Source of the DNA: Cymbidium sinense
Taxonomy: Eukaryota > Streptophyta > Magnoliopsida > Asparagales > Orchidaceae
Length of the DNA stretch: 64,000 nucleotides
Direction of reading: 5' to 3'
Assembly (NCBI GenBank): GCA_021442155.1
Contig: CM038229.1
Span: 95,326,271 to 95,390,270 of the forward strand
In this document: in pieces, positions 24,901-38,689 of the stretch
How the letters are laid out: each line of letters opens with the position of its first letter
How positions within the stretch are numbered: position 1 is the stretch's first letter
Translations under genes and position numbers: made by a program
The notes under the pieces: generated by a model
What the model was told of the DNA's origin: nothing
What the model saw: the letters and a program-made list of their open reading frames with translations, nothing else
Databases searched by the model: none

Positions 24901-27300
24901 TAAGGAGAGTGACCCTCTCTTTTATTCTCTTTATAACACTTAGTTATTAAGTGTAAATAAAGTGAAATAAAAGAAAACACTAAGCAAAACTCACAATCAA
25001 TTAAGTTATTTAAAGTGAAACCACCCTTCATAATTAAATCTCTTCATACTTAGGAAATTATAATATAAGCCTAGCTAAGGCATACCACACAAGCCTTAAT
25101 ACACACCCTTTAGATTAAGTCACCACTTTTAGCCTTATGTTAGGATGATGCATGATTTGATGTATGTTTGGTTTTGTGAGTATTATTGTAGATTGGATGT
25201 TGGGTGTATGCTTCATTGACCGGATGTTAGACCATGATTAGCCTAATTATACATTCGTAGGAGATTGTGCTTAAGGTTAAATAAATATAAATGCTCTCTT
25301 TAGGTTGCTTAATCCCTACACACAATCTAAATTAAAATATGTGGACTTGGTTAACCATGTGCAAGGTGTTAAGTCCAAATTATACATATAACTATTCGAG
25401 TTGTATGGTGTGTTTAGGTAACATTTGTCTTGCATGTGTAGTTAGATTTTTTTTTTCCTAATTTTGATGTAATTGTGCATTAGGAATTAGAATTATTATT
25501 ATGGGGTATTAGATGAGTGGAGTGAAGGCTTGGTCTTGAGAGGGGTGATGCCTTTGAAGCAAGCAAATCCAAAGGAGGAATGAAGGAGACATAAAGATAG
25601 AAGATATAAAGACCCCCATAACATTTATTCACTGTAAAACTATTCTTTCATATATAATAAGGGTAGAGCTCGGTATCCATTTCTCATTTCTTGCAGATCT
25701 AATTGCACCGGTCTATTATTCTTTACGTCGGATTTATAAATTGTTTGATGCTTTATTTATAATTGTGTAATAGAAATGGCATGTATTTTCCTAGTTTCTT
25801 CATGTATGGTGATTAAAAGTGCACTGGATCCGATTAGGCTCTTAGGGAAAAATGAACTTTCTACCCCAACTATGACTCATAACTAATTTTCTAAATAACT
25901 AATCTCATTTAAAGCCTAGGTATTAAATAAAGATAATTAAAAGATTTAGCAAACCCCTTAGCTAGATGTTATATGCTTAATATCATGCATGTCATCTTGT
26001 TTTACTTTTGCTAAGAGAGTTTCCATCCTTGCACGATAGGGAAGAATTGACCTTTAAGGGTCTTCTATGGTGGAAAATATCTCTTTCTCTCTAATTTAGC
26101 TAATAATCTCATTTCATCATGCATTTAGACATATATTTGTCAAAATAAAGAGTCCAAATTAAATAAAAATTGATAAACTTTGCATCGACTAAGTCATTAT
26201 TCATACCACTTATGCTCTAGTCTCTGGGGAGTGGGTTTAAGGACTTTAGTTTCTTTCTAAATTATAAAACCTAATAATCTTGCAAAACATATGACTTAAC
26301 CATATGGTTTTAAAAAAATGCTTGAGGAGTTAGTGCCGCCACTCTAGGAGTTATAAGTCTAGTAGTTTTACCCTCTCTTATGGAGATAAAAAATAATACC
26401 ATTTTTGCCTTAGATTTAGGGCGTGCTTTGGCCCTTGCTAAAGCTCCCTAAATTTAGGATCCGAGGTTGTTGTTTCCTCTCAAGCTACAAACATAAATCA
26501 TCACACCTCTTAGGTATTTTCACTATATTATGTTATGGGATTATAAGTCTTAGTTTTTTAATAAATTTTGACTCAAATAAGCAATTCTCTTCAATTTCAA
26601 ATATATAAAGCCCAACCATAGGATAGATTGTAATGCTCATAAGATTTCTTAGTATCATGAGCATCCCCTACTCATCTCCTTCAGCTTTGATTAAGTAAGT
26701 CTCTTCTTTTGATCTATCCCACGATTTTCCAAACATAGCCAATTTATTGATACCTATTGAATTCTTTGGAGATAAAATTATCTACTTTAATCGAGTATTC
26801 TAAGAAACTCAACTTCTTGAGGATGCAATTAATTATGGAGGCTTACCCCATAGGGAACTTTAGAACCAGTTTAAATAAACCCCGCTTTATTCATCTATAT
26901 AAAGTAGGAGAAAAATCTCTCGGTATATTCAAAGACCCATCATGCCTTAGGAGTCCTTATTAGATTAGGTCTATTATATGGCGTGATTTCTATCTTCGTG
27001 ATAGTGCACTATTCCTTGATGTCATACCCCACCTCAATATCGACTGTTTTTGCCCACATATACAAATCAAAAATAAACACCATAGATTTTTCTAGACTCT
27101 GCGGGATGGTTTCTCTCTCCTTCTCTAGTAGACATTTGTTATCTCCAAGTATTGATAGGACTTATATTTCATATGAGTCCAAGACTATCTTTCTTTCATT
27201 AGCACTTAGCTTATTTCATTCTTAAGCAAAGGTAGCCAACACCCTCTAGGTTTTAGGACCTCACTCCTTATAGGTCTTGAAACTCTTGGGTTCCCCAATA
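21900..27300 (+). mobile_element. Gypsy LTR, plus orientation (~5.4 kb)
   Basis: The complement of 31,290-36,365 matches throughout: 22,500-22,700 with 35,600-35,800; 25,800 with 32,550; and 26,960-27,030 with 31,430-31,500. Its 3' end (26,700-27,300) also matches 48,970-49,440 directly and 60,240-60,900 in complement. It has no coding capacity. The LTR is unusually long, as in Tat/Ogre-type elements. The right border is set where the leader array begins. The left border is uncertain, and clean TG...CA ends were not located. Confidence 0.65.
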
Positions 27301-27689
27301 GGTGAAAGATAAAATTAACTAATGAAAAGTGATGACAAAAAATTTAGAACCTCCTTACTACTAGCTTGGTGAGGCAAGGTTCATTTCAATATTTAAAAAA
27401 TAAACTCTTTTGCAAAGGTCACTTTACAAAAGCATTTTTCAAAATTCACATAACAAAAGATCTTGGACAAAATTCATAAGAAACTTTCAAAAGCATAAAA
27501 CTCATCTAACCAAACCTCATCTAACAATCCCTATGATTGTTACATGGAGGTTCTTTTCAAAATCAAAATCAAAATCATTTTTTCAAAAAATCATCTTTTT
27601 TAAAAATAGTTATCTCCATTCAATACACTCAAATTTGTTAAATGAAGATTTTATTTTCAAATAAAATTATAGCATAAAATTGAAACCCC

Positions 27690-28900
27690 ACTTAACATAT
27701 TTCATATATGCTAGAGTTGAAGTTTCTATCTTTTCAAAAGCAAGAGATCACACACATGGAATCGTAAAATATTTTGGACTCCATTTGACATACCCAAATT
27801 TATAGAATGAGAGTCCCATTTCCAAAATTCAAAAAACAAATTGAACTCTATTTAACATACCCAACATTGTTAAATAGATTTCCCCTTTCAAACAAATCAT
27901 AATTACACTTAACTCCTACTTAACATACCAAATTTGTTAAGTGAGAGTCTCATTTTCAAAAGCAAATCATATCACATTTTTTGCTTCCACTTAACATACC
28001 AAATTTGTTAAGTGAGAGTCTCATTTTCAAAACAAATCACATCGACTCCACTTAACATACCAAATTTGTTAAATGAGAGTCTCATTTTCAAAAGCAAATT
28101 AAATCACATTTGGTCTCCTACTTAACATACCAAATTTGTTAAGTAAGAACCTCTTTTTAAAAGCAAACAAAACACAAATCATATCACATTTGACTTCCAC
28201 TTAACATACCAAATTTGTTGAGTGAGAGTCTCATTTTAAAAGCAAATTAAATCACACTTGGCTTCCACTTAACATACCAAATTTGTTAAGTGAGAGTCTC
28301 ATTTTCAAAACACAAATCATAATCACACTTGATTTCTACTTAACATACCAAATTTGTTAAGTGAGAATCTCATTTTCAAATCATATCACACTTGACTCCT
28401 ACTTAACATACCAAATTTATTAAGTAAGAGTCTCATTTTAAATCATAAATACACTTGACTCTCACCTAATATTCCAAATTTGTTAAGTGAGAGTCTTATT
28501 CTCAAACACATATCAAACATATTTGGCCTCTACTTAACATACCAAATTTGTTAAGTAAGAAGCCTCATTTTCAAATCAACATATGTCACACACATAACCA
28601 ACCATTACAAACAAAGATACTTTCACAAAATCTTCAAACTTATAATCAAAACCTCTTTTTTAGCATACGAATTTGCTAAATGAGGGTTTTCTAAATCAAA
28701 ATTTTCAAACAATATACATAATACAAATATCTTTAGAAGTCTCTCCAAATATTTGAACCCCGACCAACCAACTTAAATTGGTTGAGTATATGTTCTAAAT
28801 CAAAATTATATGGCAAAGTCTCTCCTCCAAATATAAAAAAATCTCTCCAAAATTCAATAAACCCCACTTAGCATACATAAATTTGTTAAGTGTGGGTTCA
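27690..28900 (+). repeat. Hairpin minisatellite in retrotransposon leader, copy 1
   Basis: About 15 units spaced about 60-75 bp. The core is CACTTAACA, a loop TACCAAATT, then TGTTAAGTG, followed by AGAGTCTCATTTTCAAAA. Perfect arms include 27,848-27,857 with 27,868-27,877, and 27,988-27,996 with 28,006-28,014. Later units differ in sequence but still pair: TTTAGCA (28,659-28,665) with TGCTAAA (28,674-28,680), CAACCAA with TTGGTTG (28,765-28,784), and ACCCCACTTAGCA with TGTTAAGTGTGGGT (28,861-28,898). The array lies directly after the LTR, where the 5' leader would be. Confidence 0.85.
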
Positions 28901-29329
28901 AATTCAAATTAAGCATACAAGTCAATGATTGAAGAAAAACATCAAGGCAAGGGTCCACTCAATTATATTTCAACAAATGCGTGATTTCAATACACCCAAC
29001 TTCTAGCGATCATGGCTCCTAGCAAGTTCATCTTCTCTTTTCCTTCTAGTGTAGATCAAGCTTAATTAAAAGATTAATTAGCTAATTAGACATGAAAAAA
29101 TAAAATAAAATAGACATAGATTTCAACGATTGGCTCCGTGCATCCACATCGTCCGCCATTCACCCCAACTCAAATAAGGGTAAAATTTTAAATTAGGCTT
29201 AATTAAAATATTATTTAGCTAATTAGGTACAAAAAATAAAAAATAAGCCTAGTCACCCTTTCAACGAATAACTGGATCCATTGTGGCATCCACGCCGCTA
29301 CGCCATCGACTTAATTTTTTTAAAAAAAA

Positions 29330-30000
29330 TTGAGGGCGTATAGTATTTTGCCAATATCAAATGCATCCAATGTCGAATTGAGCAAACTTGATATCATTGG
29401 AATTATAATAAAATTATACATTACTTTCATGTTGATAAAAACTATGATTGTGTCCCGATATGTATTTGTTTTACAAATGCTCGTAAAATTGCGTCGAAGT
29501 TGAAATATTAGACCACCATAGTATTTTACCCAGATTAGATCGTCGATGTCAAAATTGAGTGAGCTTGGTATCGGAACCATAACAAAATTCCTCATGATTT
29601 TCTTATTAATAAAATTGTGATTGTGGTTCACAACATGTTTTGCAAATGTTCGAAAAAACTATGGTGCCGAGTTGAAATGTTAGATATAATATTTTACGTA
29701 TTGGACCAATACGGTGTCAAAATTGAGCAAGCTTGTCATCGTTGGTATCATAATAAAATTCTCCATGACTTTCATGTTGACAAAAATTGTGATTGTGGAC
29801 CAGACGCCACGGTTTTGCAAGTGCTCACAAAACCGAGTGTCGAGAAGTATTATACGACCACAATATTTTGCCCATATCGATGCGGTGTCAAAATTAAGTA
29901 AACTTGGTATCATTAGAATCTTAACAAAATTTTCCATGACTTTCATGTTAATAAAAGCTATGATTGTGGTATGCGAGGTTTTGCAAATGTGCATGCCTAC
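29330..30000. repeat. ~165-bp tandem repeats inside MULE copy 2
   Basis: The same repeat as in MULE copy 1, with CATGACTTTCATGTTGA-like blocks near 29,430, 29,600, 29,770 and 29,940. Because the plus-strand landmark repeats, both strands show overlapping spurious open frames here. Confidence 0.8.
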
Positions 30001-31289
30001 AAGGAAATTCATTTACTCTTAAGCATCTCTTATCAACAAACCTAGCGATGAGATAGATATGGCCAAGGAATAAAGATTAAACATTCCTCCTCCCAAAGAT
30101 GCCATCATTTTCTTAAATTTACATGAAATCAAGCAAATTTTTCACTCTCAAAATGGATCAAGTGGTCCTTTGGAAGAATTTCTAATAACTCACTACAATA
30201 AAACGCTCTTAATGAAGTGCAATTAACAAACTCATAAGAGACATGGTGTATCGCCAGACACTTATCTCCCATTAATCTTATTTTTTGGAGAGGATCATTC
30301 AAATTAATTTCATTCACATAAGAAAAATCAATGTCCCTTAGTAGGAATGCAACTCAAACCAAGCTCACAACACCAATGAAAATAGTTGCACTAAATAAGT
30401 AACAATAAGAGAAAAAAGCTATATGTTATTAGCTCTTCACTATAAAGCAATGATCTCTTATCATCAAAATGATGAAATGATGTTTAACTTAGTTTATCCA
30501 TCCTAGTAATATGAAAGGCTTTACCACTTTAGAGTTTCCCTCCATAATTCAAAATTTTTTGAACTCCCTCTCTAATCTTATCAACAAACCAATTGTCATC
30601 AATAAAAGCATACATCAAGATACAACATATTGTAAATGTGTAGTAAGAAAATTCAGAACTAAAGCAAAAAAGATATGAACTTAAAGCTAATCCTTGATGT
30701 AATCTAACCCAAACAAGCAAAAGATATGAGTAATCATAATAAATGAGGTCCAACTATAACTAAATGGTATCCACTATTTACAAAAGATAATAGTACATGC
30801 GACTATCTTCGATGATGCCTATGTGGCGTAATCACATCACTATTGGGAGTGTAATGGGATGGTGGTCGCCGCAGCCGGTCTCAGATGATGCTCTTGATGT
30901 CGCTCCTCCTCTTCAACCTTCTGGCAGGTTGTTGCAGTAACCTAGGTGTAACACTCGGTATATCGAGTGAAGTCTGCAGGGAGCGAAACTGGGTACACTC
31001 CATGGGAGTGTCATATGGAATGACAGAGCACCATATGTGAGGGACTAGTGGTCGCCACGGGTACATCTGTCCACATAACTTCTTGGTATGAATACTATGG
31101 CGTTGTGTAAACGATATGTAAAGGGTCTAACTATCGGGTGTAGAGGATAAATCAACATCCATCGCCACCATCCGCTACACTCATGATGAAGTACCTAGAA
31201 TATCGTGTCTACACTATCGAGATATTCATATTACATCACGCCTCACACAACTCTTCATACTTTGTGAAATTATGTATCCTCATTATGGT

Positions 31290-34200
31290 GGAAAAATATA
31301 TTCTGCCTTCATCTATCCCACTTTTAGAAATGAGGATAAATGAAGAAAAAAATATATAAAATGCCTTGTTGGAACACCACGCAGACTGCAGATACTGCAG
31401 GTGATCAGTACATTAAGGAAATATGTACTATCTCAAAAGATAGAAGTCACCACCCTACAATGGACCTAATCACCTTAATAAGGACTCTAAAGACTATGGG
31501 TCTTGAATGTACTAGAGATTCTTCCCCTACTTTATATGGAAAAGTAAAGTAGGGTTTATTTTAACCTGGGTTCGTTAAGTTTCTTACAAAGGCAAGCCCC
31601 ATAATTAATTACATCCTAAGGAACAAGATTCCTTAAGAATACTCGATTAAGAAAAATAATCATTATCTCCAAGGATTTCAAATGTAGGACTATCAATCGA
31701 TTGGTTTATTTATAGAAGATCAAGTAGGATCGATCGGAGGAGGGAGTTCTTACCAAAGCCAAATGAAGATAAGTAGGAGATGCTTAGGATACTAGGAGGT
31801 AGTAGGCATCCCAAACCATCCTATGGTTGGGCTTTATATTTTGAATTTGAATTGATTTGTTTGAGTTGCATTTTTATTAGAAATCTATTTACAATTTCAT
31901 GATACAAGATCATGGAAATGCCTAAGAGGTGAGGATTTATGCTTGTAGCTCGTAAAGGAAAGTAACAACCTCAACCTAAATCTAGGGAGCTTTGGAAAGG
32001 GCCAAAATCATGACCTAAATCTAAGGCAAAATGGGTATTTGGTTTACTTACAACCATCTAGGGTGGCCACAACTAACTCCTCCTGATTTTAAAATGTAGG
32101 CAAGTCAAATGTTTTTGCAAGATAGCTAAGTTGTTATTTAATTAGAAAGAGACTAAGTCCTTAAACACACCCTAAGAGACTAGATCATGTAGGGCATGAT
32201 TTAATGACTTAAATCTAATGCAAACTTTGTTATATTTTATTTTTCATTTTAGACAATCAATTTGACAGATTTAGAATTCACATGCCTAATGCATGAGAAA
32301 TTAGATTATGGGCCAAAATCAAAGATAAGGAGGTGTGTTTCCACCATGACCCTAAAAGTTCAAGCCAAGTTCTCGGCAAAAGTGGAAGCCCTCCAATTAA
32401 GAGTGAAATAATATATTTTTTATGCATGTGAGGAGAGTAATATAACATCCATAAGGTGTTGCTAATTCTTTTATCTTTATTTATAACCTTAGCTTTAGAG
32501 GTTATGAGTTATTTTTTTAGTTTGAATTGATTAGTTGATAGAAAATTTTTACTTTTCCTAAGAGCCTAATCATCATCCAGCCATACATCAAAGCAAGGAA
32601 TAAACTAGAAAAGATGTCATCTTAATGCACAAGCTAAACAAACATCAATCAATTTATAAAGCTAGAATAAAATGCCATTTGTGGTCGAGCTCCACAAGAT
32701 GAATGAAAACAAATTGGGTAGTCGAACTCTACCCTTATACAACCTGGATTACAAATGAATAAATTACAATCAAGAAGGAATTCATTATTATGGGGTCTTC
32801 ATTCTTCATTTCTTCTTTCTTCATTCTTCTTCTTTTGGTTGGTTGGAATATGGTTCCTCCAAAGGCTTCATATGGTACATAAGGTATAGTCTTATAACCA
32901 ATGTTAATCCTAATACCCCATAACAATCATTCCAAAATACTAATTGCAAAATTACCGAAAATAGGAAAAAGGAAATCTAATAAAACTCATAAAATAAAGA
33001 TTAGCTAAACAAACCATACAATCCCAAGCATGTATATATACAAATTAGACTTAGCACACACATGGGTAACCAAGTCCACTGGTCTATTTTGGATTAGCTT
33101 AGGGTATAAACACCTGCATAAAAGCAGTTATATTTTATTACAACGCCCTTAAGCACAATCCCTTGCTGATAGACTAAGATCACCCAACCATTCAATCTAT
33201 GTACACCCAAACATCTAGATTAAAATATTACATCACAAAATAAAAGCAAATATCAAACCATGCACCGCTAACCTAAAGCTAGAAATGGTGACTTAGCTTT
33301 AAAGTGTGTACTATTTAATGTTTGTGGTATGCTTTAGCTAGGCTTTAAGGTTGAAATTTTTTAAGTGTGAAAATGTTAAACTTAGAGGGTGGTTTCATTT
33401 AAGTGATTTAGTTGATTTTATTTTGTTATTTGATTAGGTTTGAATGAACCTACACTTAATTACTAAATATTGTAAAGAGAGAAAAAAGAAGAGAACTTCT
33501 CTTTTCTCCCTTAAGTAATTTCTAAGGTAGATTCATATTTGATTTTTTTATTTAGTGAATGTTTTATTATGTGTTTTAATTAATCCTAAGTTTATATTTT
33601 TCCTAAATAAAATATTCAAAAGAAAGGCATTTTAAGATTAAGTAAAGTGAAATAATATCACAAAAATACACAACACTTCATTTCTTTCCCAACATGTGTA
33701 ACATGCATATGAATGAATCCTAAGCATATCTATACATGAAAATGGAATGTTTAGCACACCTTAATGATGAATGCTAAGAGAGTTACTTAAGAAAATTTGG
33801 ATGTTTCATAATGCATGATTTGTTAAGTAGAAAAGAGTGATTATTTTATCCATTTTTCATATGTACATTTACAAGTATAAAAGAAATAAGTGAGTGTACA
33901 TGCCATTGTTAGCAAGGGTGTAAAGTACAAGACCTACTTAGGACTACTTAAAGCCTTGCAATCCAGGGTTGTCCAGACTAATATGCCACTTTTCTTAAAT
34001 ACATGTGCATGTATGAAAAGAAATGATGGAAAAGAGAATCATGCAAAAGTTTGCATGTTTGTTTGATTTTAGTTTATATGTTTAAATGTGAGAATCCTTC
34101 TTAATTCATAACATTGAAGTGGATAGGAAGGATATAAGAAAGTGTTATGTTCTTTTAAAAGAACTATACACTTTGTAAATCCATCAAATTCATGTTGAAA

Positions 34201-36365
34201 GTGAAGAGAAGGAAAGACCCACAATACACATCTTTATATTTATACTTACATGCAAGCTTATTATAATTATAAGTAGCATATCTTTCAATTATGATATTTG
34301 ATTTATAAGTTTTAAAATAATTTTGGATTTAATAGTGATAATAGCATTCATATTCTTACTTTAGCCAAAATATGCAATTTGACATAAAGGAAATATTTCA
34401 TTTTAATTTGATTTTTAAAAAAGGAATGCATGATTTTCATATGACATACACATTTAGCATGTTAGGAAAGAAATAAAGTGATGAAAGCATGTAAACTCAA
34501 TCACCCTAATTAATTCTAAAGATAATCTTATGAGATAGGATTATTTATAGTAAATCAAATTTATTTTAAAGAGATTTTTTAGTTTTGTTTGAGTTTGATT
34601 TTAATTTAAGAAATGAAGAGGTTTTTGCGTAATTCATTTATCACATGTTTATATTCTTTAGTTTAATTTTTAAGGTGATTAGGTTAATTTTATATTTTGG
34701 TTAGGTTAAGGTGTAGATTAAGTTCATTAATTACACCTTACCTATATCTTTTAACATATTTAACCAAATAATTATGAGCCAATGAATGACATAAAACTAC
34801 ACAAGGAATTTAGGATAGTAATGCACCTAGAAAGGGGCCTAATGCAATTGGCTCAAAATTAATGATTAATTAAGCTAAAGGGTTTAATTTAAGTACTTTC
34901 ATAACCCTCCCCAAACATGTAGGTTGGATTTTGATTTTCTTAAGTTATTTAGGTTATTGAACACCTAAGCTACCCAAGATGAATTGATTAAGTTATAGAA
35001 TGTTTTAATTTTGAAAAGTTTGATTAATTAAGTCATTTGATTAAGTGATTAAACTTATTTAATTAAGTTGCACTTTAATTAGATTTTATCCAAATGAAAT
35101 AAACTTAGGGGAAAAGACTTGGAAAAGAATCTTATTCCCTAAGTCCATTCACTGTTCTAAGGTAATTAGCAAACTTAATTAATTAATTTATCAATATTTA
35201 AAAGATTAATAATTTAATTAATTAAGAGGGCAATTAGAATGACTCAAGCAATTCCCCTAATTTAATCATTAATAAATTTCAAGAAAATTAGGGAGGTAAG
35301 TCATCCCACTAAATGTACATGAGAAGTTTGGAATTAATCGAGATAATTAGAGAGTAATTAACCTAATCACATTTCTAATAAAACCTAAATTCAAATAATA
35401 TCACTCCAAAGTCAATTGAAATTAATTTTGGATTATTTCCCTTTGAATTATCTTCACAATGCTTTTTATTTTATATTTTTATTTTTCTATATTAGTTATG
35501 AATATTTGAAGATTCGGATTAACAATTAATTAAAATCCCTAATTATTAAGTAATCCCATTGGTGCCACATGGACCATTGATGCGCGTGCTTTCCATGTGG
35601 TGCAAGGATATTGGTTATTTAAGTTGTCACATCCAAAGCCGCATCACGGCAGCTACATGCTTTCTCTTTAGATCGCTTTGATCAAAGATCGACGGTTGAG
35701 ATCGAGTAATTTCTAAAGGGATTAATCAGATCTACATGCTTGATCATGACCATCCATCCAAAATGTGGACGGTACATGACCCATCGAAGTTTGCATGTCG
35801 GAGAGGGGCAAGATCCGAGTTGATTGAACTCAAACTTTACCCACACCATCTAGAGTAAACATAAGTAAATCCAATGGTCAATTTTTCATAAGGTGAAATT
35901 TTCTTTCATAAAGGACCACACACTCCTATTTTAAGCTTGAGTTGAAGACATACCTTGCCGAGGCTATCACCGATGCTCCAATTCATCGAGGTAGCTTTGT
36001 CGGTAGAGATGAAGCCTTGTTGAAGATTTGCGCTTTAGTATTGGTGACTCACAATTGACCAAAATGCTCCTAAGCTTGCAGCCTTGATCAAAGTCCCTCC
36101 CGTGGCGAGAACTTAGAAGAAGGTTTGAGTGAACTCGTTCCCCAAGGTGCTAAATTTTAGTATTGGATGAGTTTCAAAATGGTAGAGCTCCCTATTTTTG
36201 GCTTGAAGAAATCGAGAGAGGAGAAATGGAAGTAGCTCTAGGAGTCTTGGAGGAGCTTGCAATTTCTTTCTCCGCTTCAGCTTCAATCGAGTGAGTGAGT
36301 GTGAATGAAGTGAAATTAGGGAGAATATATCTCTTAGTATGTGGATCGGCACCATAGCTTCAATC
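31290..36365 (-). mobile_element. Gypsy LTR, minus orientation, inside MULE copy 2
   Basis: The complement of the LTR at 21.9-27.3 kb along its whole length. The first 1.9 kb also match 60,480-62,350 directly. No gypsy internal domains are attached on either side, and the flanking MULE resumes, so this looks like a solo LTR left after recombination. At about 5.07 kb it is one of the more complete LTR copies here. A target-site duplication was not confirmed. Confidence 0.6.
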
Positions 36366-37329
36366 GACTATCATAAATACACAAAATACACAAAATTCAC
36401 ATACATCTCTATAAACTATTGCCTACGGTGATATTTATATGCTATCGCAACACTACCGGAGTGTAGGTGCTACAATTGATGATCACACACTGATGGGAGA
36501 CATCATGTGGTCCCCGATCCCCGCCTATAACATTAGAACCCGGTCTTGGCTATGAGCCTCCTAGAGACACTCAATCTAGTGAAGGTGCAACATCTATATG
36601 ATCGACATTAAGAGCTCTCTTGATAAGTGGAACGGATCAACATAAGTAGATGGGCTCGCACCCATGTCTACCGCCTGTAGTAGTCGATCTAAATTATATA
36701 CGCTTCATTGTGACAAGTCGGAGCCCGTAATCATTAATGTGTGTGAGAAATCTCAAATCATGGCATAACTTCTCATACTTATTTATAGCCAACAAAGTCC
36801 AGTCACCTAGAAAGAATGGCTAAAAATGTCATACCGCTAAGATATGCTCTCTATATTAAACAAGTGTAAAATGTTACTATAAAAAGCGTAGATAGAGGTA
36901 CCTAAGAAAATTTTTAGATTATAATATTATCTTACATAGGCTCGCTGTGTGCTCTAGGGTAGTCATCAATGTATCAATAGCACCTTAAGCAAGTACAATA
37001 AAGCCCATGATCTAAATCATAACATGTACTAATGAAGGGCTTGTTGTACATCTCCATCGTCATTGACAATGATAATGTGATCTCTCCAACCCTCCCAAGT
37101 AGTGATGTGTAGCTAATGGTACCGAACCAAATAGGTATCAACTTTCCCTCGAGCATAAACTATTTTGAAGTGGGATCCATCGACGTGACATCAATGCATA
37201 GTAAGTGTCCAAATTGATGAAAAACTCTTTCGAAGGTGTCACTCCACCCTCTTCTAGCTAATAAGGGGAACACGTTAGTCATATAGCCTCGCTAGCAAGA
37301 CAAATATCGGATAAAAGCCACGTGAATAT

Positions 37330-38460
37330 TGTACGACTCCCAAGTAACTGCATATTTTAGTGGTTGTTACGTACATGATAAATTTAGATAAAATAGGTTT
37401 TAACATTTAAGAGTGGTACCGCTCAGTAGTCCATCAAGCTCATCTCCAAAAAATCTTGATATTTCCAAAGGGCATCTACCGTATACCCGCTTCATTCCAC
37501 TGATTAAACCAATTTTCATGTGCAAATTAGTTATTTGCAAATCAATATATTAAAGTAATTAATAATCAATTTAGTTTCCTAACCAAACTAATGCTCATCA
37601 AGATCCTTAGGATAGGGGACATGTAATGTTGGCATCCCAACATAAAGTCACTTCCAAGATTAGATCTGAGCAAAAAGACAACCAAATCATGTTGACTCAT
37701 GTAGCTCTGCTTAGGTGTTCCAACACCGCCCACCCATCGAGAATGTGATAAATGTATCTAGATCTTCTAATAAAGGGAGGTAAGTGCACCTCTAAACTCA
37801 AATATATGGCGAGAAGAAACTCCCAAAAGGAATAATATATATGCTTATAAAAGTCTACTAAACTCCATAGTTGTGAAGTCGGTAAGACTAAAAAATTTCA
37901 AGTGTAACCACCTAAGCGCATATAATTACATGCTCGACCCATCCAAAAGTAGACTAGATTGTAACGGGGTCATGATATATATTAATAGCCCACCCAATAA
38001 CTCATCGCAAGGCCAACTCACCGCTTCCCTCCAATTGTAATAGTCCAATGATCGGTGGTCCATCTACATGCAAGCCTAAGATCATAACGCCTTGCAATAC
38101 CATAATCATCCGCCTAAGTGAAAAGTATTGGTGAGGAGACCAAAGCTCAACTAATGTCCAACAAGTGTTGGTCAAGATAAATGTACCGCATCTAACTAAC
38201 AGTACAACACTGCGTGGAGGGCGATGTGAACCATGAGTGTAATACTCCTCGACATAAAGAGATATGAAGCTATCTCCAAAAGAATGCCCTATAATAGAAA
38301 GAAAGCAATGTCAAGTCATGTTATCGCTAAAATATTTTAATAGAATGTAAAGTAAATTCATATCGAATTTGAATGTGCGACCTTATGTTTACAATGTAAG
38401 AAGGCTATGGGATGGACCTCAAGGTGTTGGATCTAGTGCATCATCCATCTCAAAGACACC
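37330..38460 (-). pseudogene. Plant mobile domain (PMD), MULE copy 2
   Basis: Frame-shifted minus-strand pieces in PMD order: GPSHSLLTL near 38,430; LVELWSPHQYFSLRR and VLQGVMILGLHVDGPPIIG at about 38,160-38,040; LLEDLDTFITFSMGG at about 37,770; and a VPYPKDLDEH-like tail near 37,600. The GEMT-TLQDV-ILGL-VDG-P-G signature of the domain is clearly recognisable although its first residues are degraded. It lies directly downstream of the transposase on the same strand, suggesting one MURA-PMD open reading frame or two adjacent ones in the ancestor. Confidence 0.65.
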
Positions 38461-38689
38461 TCATCTATCGATGTCTAGTAGAAGGCTCTCTACCATCCTA
38501 CCTATGGCAAAAGAACAAAGAAAAATGCACAATGTTAAAGGCATTAATATTTATATTATACAAGCATATGAAAGAATTTTAAAATTTGTAAACCCTATGT
38601 CCATGATATTTTGCGCAATATCCATACTAACCTTCTACTAATTATGTGGGCATAATGTCCCAAAGACCAACCGATTTACATAAATTGTA

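Noticed and set aside
29320..30022. Four overlapping ~100-residue frames on both strands
   Set aside because: All are by-products of the ~165-bp tandem repeat inside the MULE.
36113..36355. 80-residue frame on the minus strand in the LTR
   Set aside because: It is inside the 31.3-36.4 kb LTR, the matching position in the other LTR copies is not open, and it resembles no known protein.
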